From positions 1-7,273 of the forward strand of contig JABIQT010000212.1 of the NCBI GenBank assembly GCA_018667995.1: a stretch of 7,273 nt of DNA. Direction: 5' to 3'. The number at the start of each line of letters is the position of its first letter. Within the stretch, counting starts at the first letter, position 1. The translations under genes and the position numbers were made by a program. Positions 6,418-7,273 of the stretch are shown here, piece after piece. The notes beneath the pieces are model-generated. The model worked only from the letters and a program-made list of their open reading frames with translations. It did not search any database and was not told the origin of the DNA. The DNA comes from Candidatus Latescibacterota bacterium (GTDB lineage Bacteria; JAAXHH01; JABIQT01).

Positions 6418-7273
6418 CTAGTACCTCATCTGAACTTGAAACCTGAATCTGGTACGTAAAGTGTTTCGGGTTATCGGTTTGACCAGGAGTGCAGGATCAC
6501 GCCACTCAGTCGCATATGCTGACCACATCAGCTCCACATTCTCCAATGGCTGGTAGTTCAGCGATATGCCACCGCCGTTCTGATTCGTCCGAATGTAATC
6601 TATGTTCGCGAAGACGGTGGCCACGGCATCCGCCTGTACCATGAACCCCTGGATCGCGACCCTCGCCCCACCGATGTTTCGATGGTTTCCGTAGGTCAAC
6701 ATTGCTACCAACCCCTGTCGTTCGTTGGATGCTGCGGGATTGAATGCGTAGTCCAGATTCAGCGTGAATGGACGTTCGTAAACACTACGGGATATCCTAG
6801 CCGAGAGGTTTAGATACCGAAATTCAGAGAGGTATCCGTTTCCCGTCGCGTTCGGCCTATTGGTATTGTTCGTACGGACCCTGCGGGGCGTCAGATTTTC
6901 GGCTACAAAAATAGAGTCCGCGTTGCCTACGCCATAGAGGGCGAGCGCTACCGTGGCTGCCATTCCGGAGCGATTGAATTCACCGACAATCTGCCCGCCA
7001 AGAAAATAGGTCCGAGTTACATCCTTCGTGGATGAAAGGGGCTGATTGATCATAATCTGTGCCAGATTGATTCCCCACGCGGTGCTATTATCGGCATTAG
7101 CAAAACGGAGTTGCTGGGCGAGTCCTTCATGAGGTATATCATTGTCGAATACAAGTTGAGTGGACCTGAAAAAGGGGGTAGTAAATTTGCCGCCCCACAA
7201 TGTCACACCAGCAATTGGCACCATTCGCGCAAATAGCCATTGCACGTGAATAGGCTTTTCAGTCATAAAATCA
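6418..7273 (-). CDS. Outer-membrane porin-like beta-barrel, 5' end beyond the window
   Basis: C-terminal part of an outer-membrane beta-barrel. The frame is open to the window edge; the Met at 7266 is probably internal, because there is no signal peptide and the visible sequence begins in barrel strands. The 284 visible residues alternate polar and hydrophobic (for example VQWLFARMVP and RFRFQVQMRY) and end in Tyr after an aromatic-rich strand, as expected for a BAM-recognised C-terminus. The stretch LWGGKFTTPFF then DNDIPHEGLAQQLRF (about 23-55 from that Met) resembles the GKF...PEGLA pattern of 'putative porin' (Porin_5-like) proteins. The rest is typical of barrel strands separated by Asn/Gly-rich turns. 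The stop TAG lies 2 nt before modA, so the two are almost certainly cotranscribed. A role in oxyanion passage across the outer membrane is inferred from position only. The operon promoter must lie beyond 7273. Confidence 0.75.
   Translation of the reverse strand, partial: DFMTEKPIHVQWLFARMVPIAGVTLWGGKFTTPFFRSTQLVFDNDIPHEGLAQQLRFANADNSTAWGINLAQIMINQPLSSTKDVTRTYFLGGQIVGEFNRSGMAATVALALYGVGNADSIFVAENLTPRRVRTNNTNRPNATGNGYLSEFRYLNLSARISRSVYERPFTLNLDYAFNPAASNERQGLVAMLTYGNHRNIGGARVAIQGFMVQADAVATVFANIDYIRTNQNGGGISLNYQPLENVELMWSAYATEWRDPALLVKPITRNTLRTRFRFQVQMRY
6424..6427 (-). promoter_or_regulatory. modA Shine-Dalgarno embedded in the end of the porin gene
   Basis: The - strand reads GATGAGGTACTAGGAATG. 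GAGG lies 8 nt before the modA ATG and inside the last codons of the barrel gene, and the barrel's TAG is 2 nt before the ATG. Ribosomes ending the porin can re-initiate directly on modA, which supports translational coupling and the modA start at 6415. Confidence 0.7.

Larger units (their letters stand above)
1314..7273 (-). other. Putative transcription unit: porin-modA-modB-modC-dehydrogenase-(ceramidase-like)
   Basis: Six same-strand genes follow one another with gaps of 2, 78 (or 15 with the TTG start), 21, 30 and 125 nt. The first five are close enough to be one transcript with no terminator-like hairpin between them. The 125-nt gap before the ceramidase-like gene also lacks a convincing terminator or a good -35/-10 pair, so its membership is open. 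The promoter and any ModE box or molybdenum-cofactor riboswitch would be upstream of the window and cannot be assessed. Confidence 0.55.

Overview
The window is a gene-dense stretch of a diderm (Gram-negative-type) bacterial chromosome. The outer-membrane beta-barrel protein at the right edge supports the diderm reading. Base composition looks balanced and even across the window. There are no mobile elements, rRNA, tRNA, CRISPR arrays or gaps above about 125 bp. The pairing of a Gfo/Idh/MocA dehydrogenase with a ceramidase-domain hydrolase recalls environmental lineages rich in such genes (for example Latescibacterota or Poribacteria-like groups). That placement is a weak inference from gene content only.

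Layout: one gene, an RlmD/RumA-type RNA uracil-5-methyltransferase, lies on the + strand at 43-1299. Everything else is on the - strand and reads leftward from the right edge: a 5'-truncated outer-membrane porin-like barrel (6418-7273), modA (5618-6415), modB (4880-5539, or to 5602 from a TTG start), modC (3797-4858), a Gfo/Idh/MocA oxidoreductase (2744-3766) and a neutral/alkaline-ceramidase-domain protein (1314-2618). The two blocks converge with only 14 bp between stop codons.

Function: modA, modB and modC form a complete molybdate (possibly tungstate) ABC importer, comprising a periplasmic binding protein, an inner-membrane permease and an ATPase. The barrel gene stops 2 nt before the modA start, with the modA Shine-Dalgarno inside its last codons. 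The two are therefore probably translationally coupled, and the barrel may be the outer-membrane entry route for the oxyanion. The dehydrogenase follows modC after 30 nt with a strong AGGAGG site, so it is likely in the same transcript. The ceramidase-like gene follows after a further 125 nt. No metabolic link between these two enzymes and molybdenum can be read from the sequence.

Most of the window is conventional. The points most worth a second look are the porin-modABC arrangement, a ceramidase-fold protein that keeps its metal site but seems to lack the catalytic serine and any export signal, an uncertain modB start with an inverted repeat in the leader it would create, and a possible 32-codon ORF overlapping the dehydrogenase stop codon.
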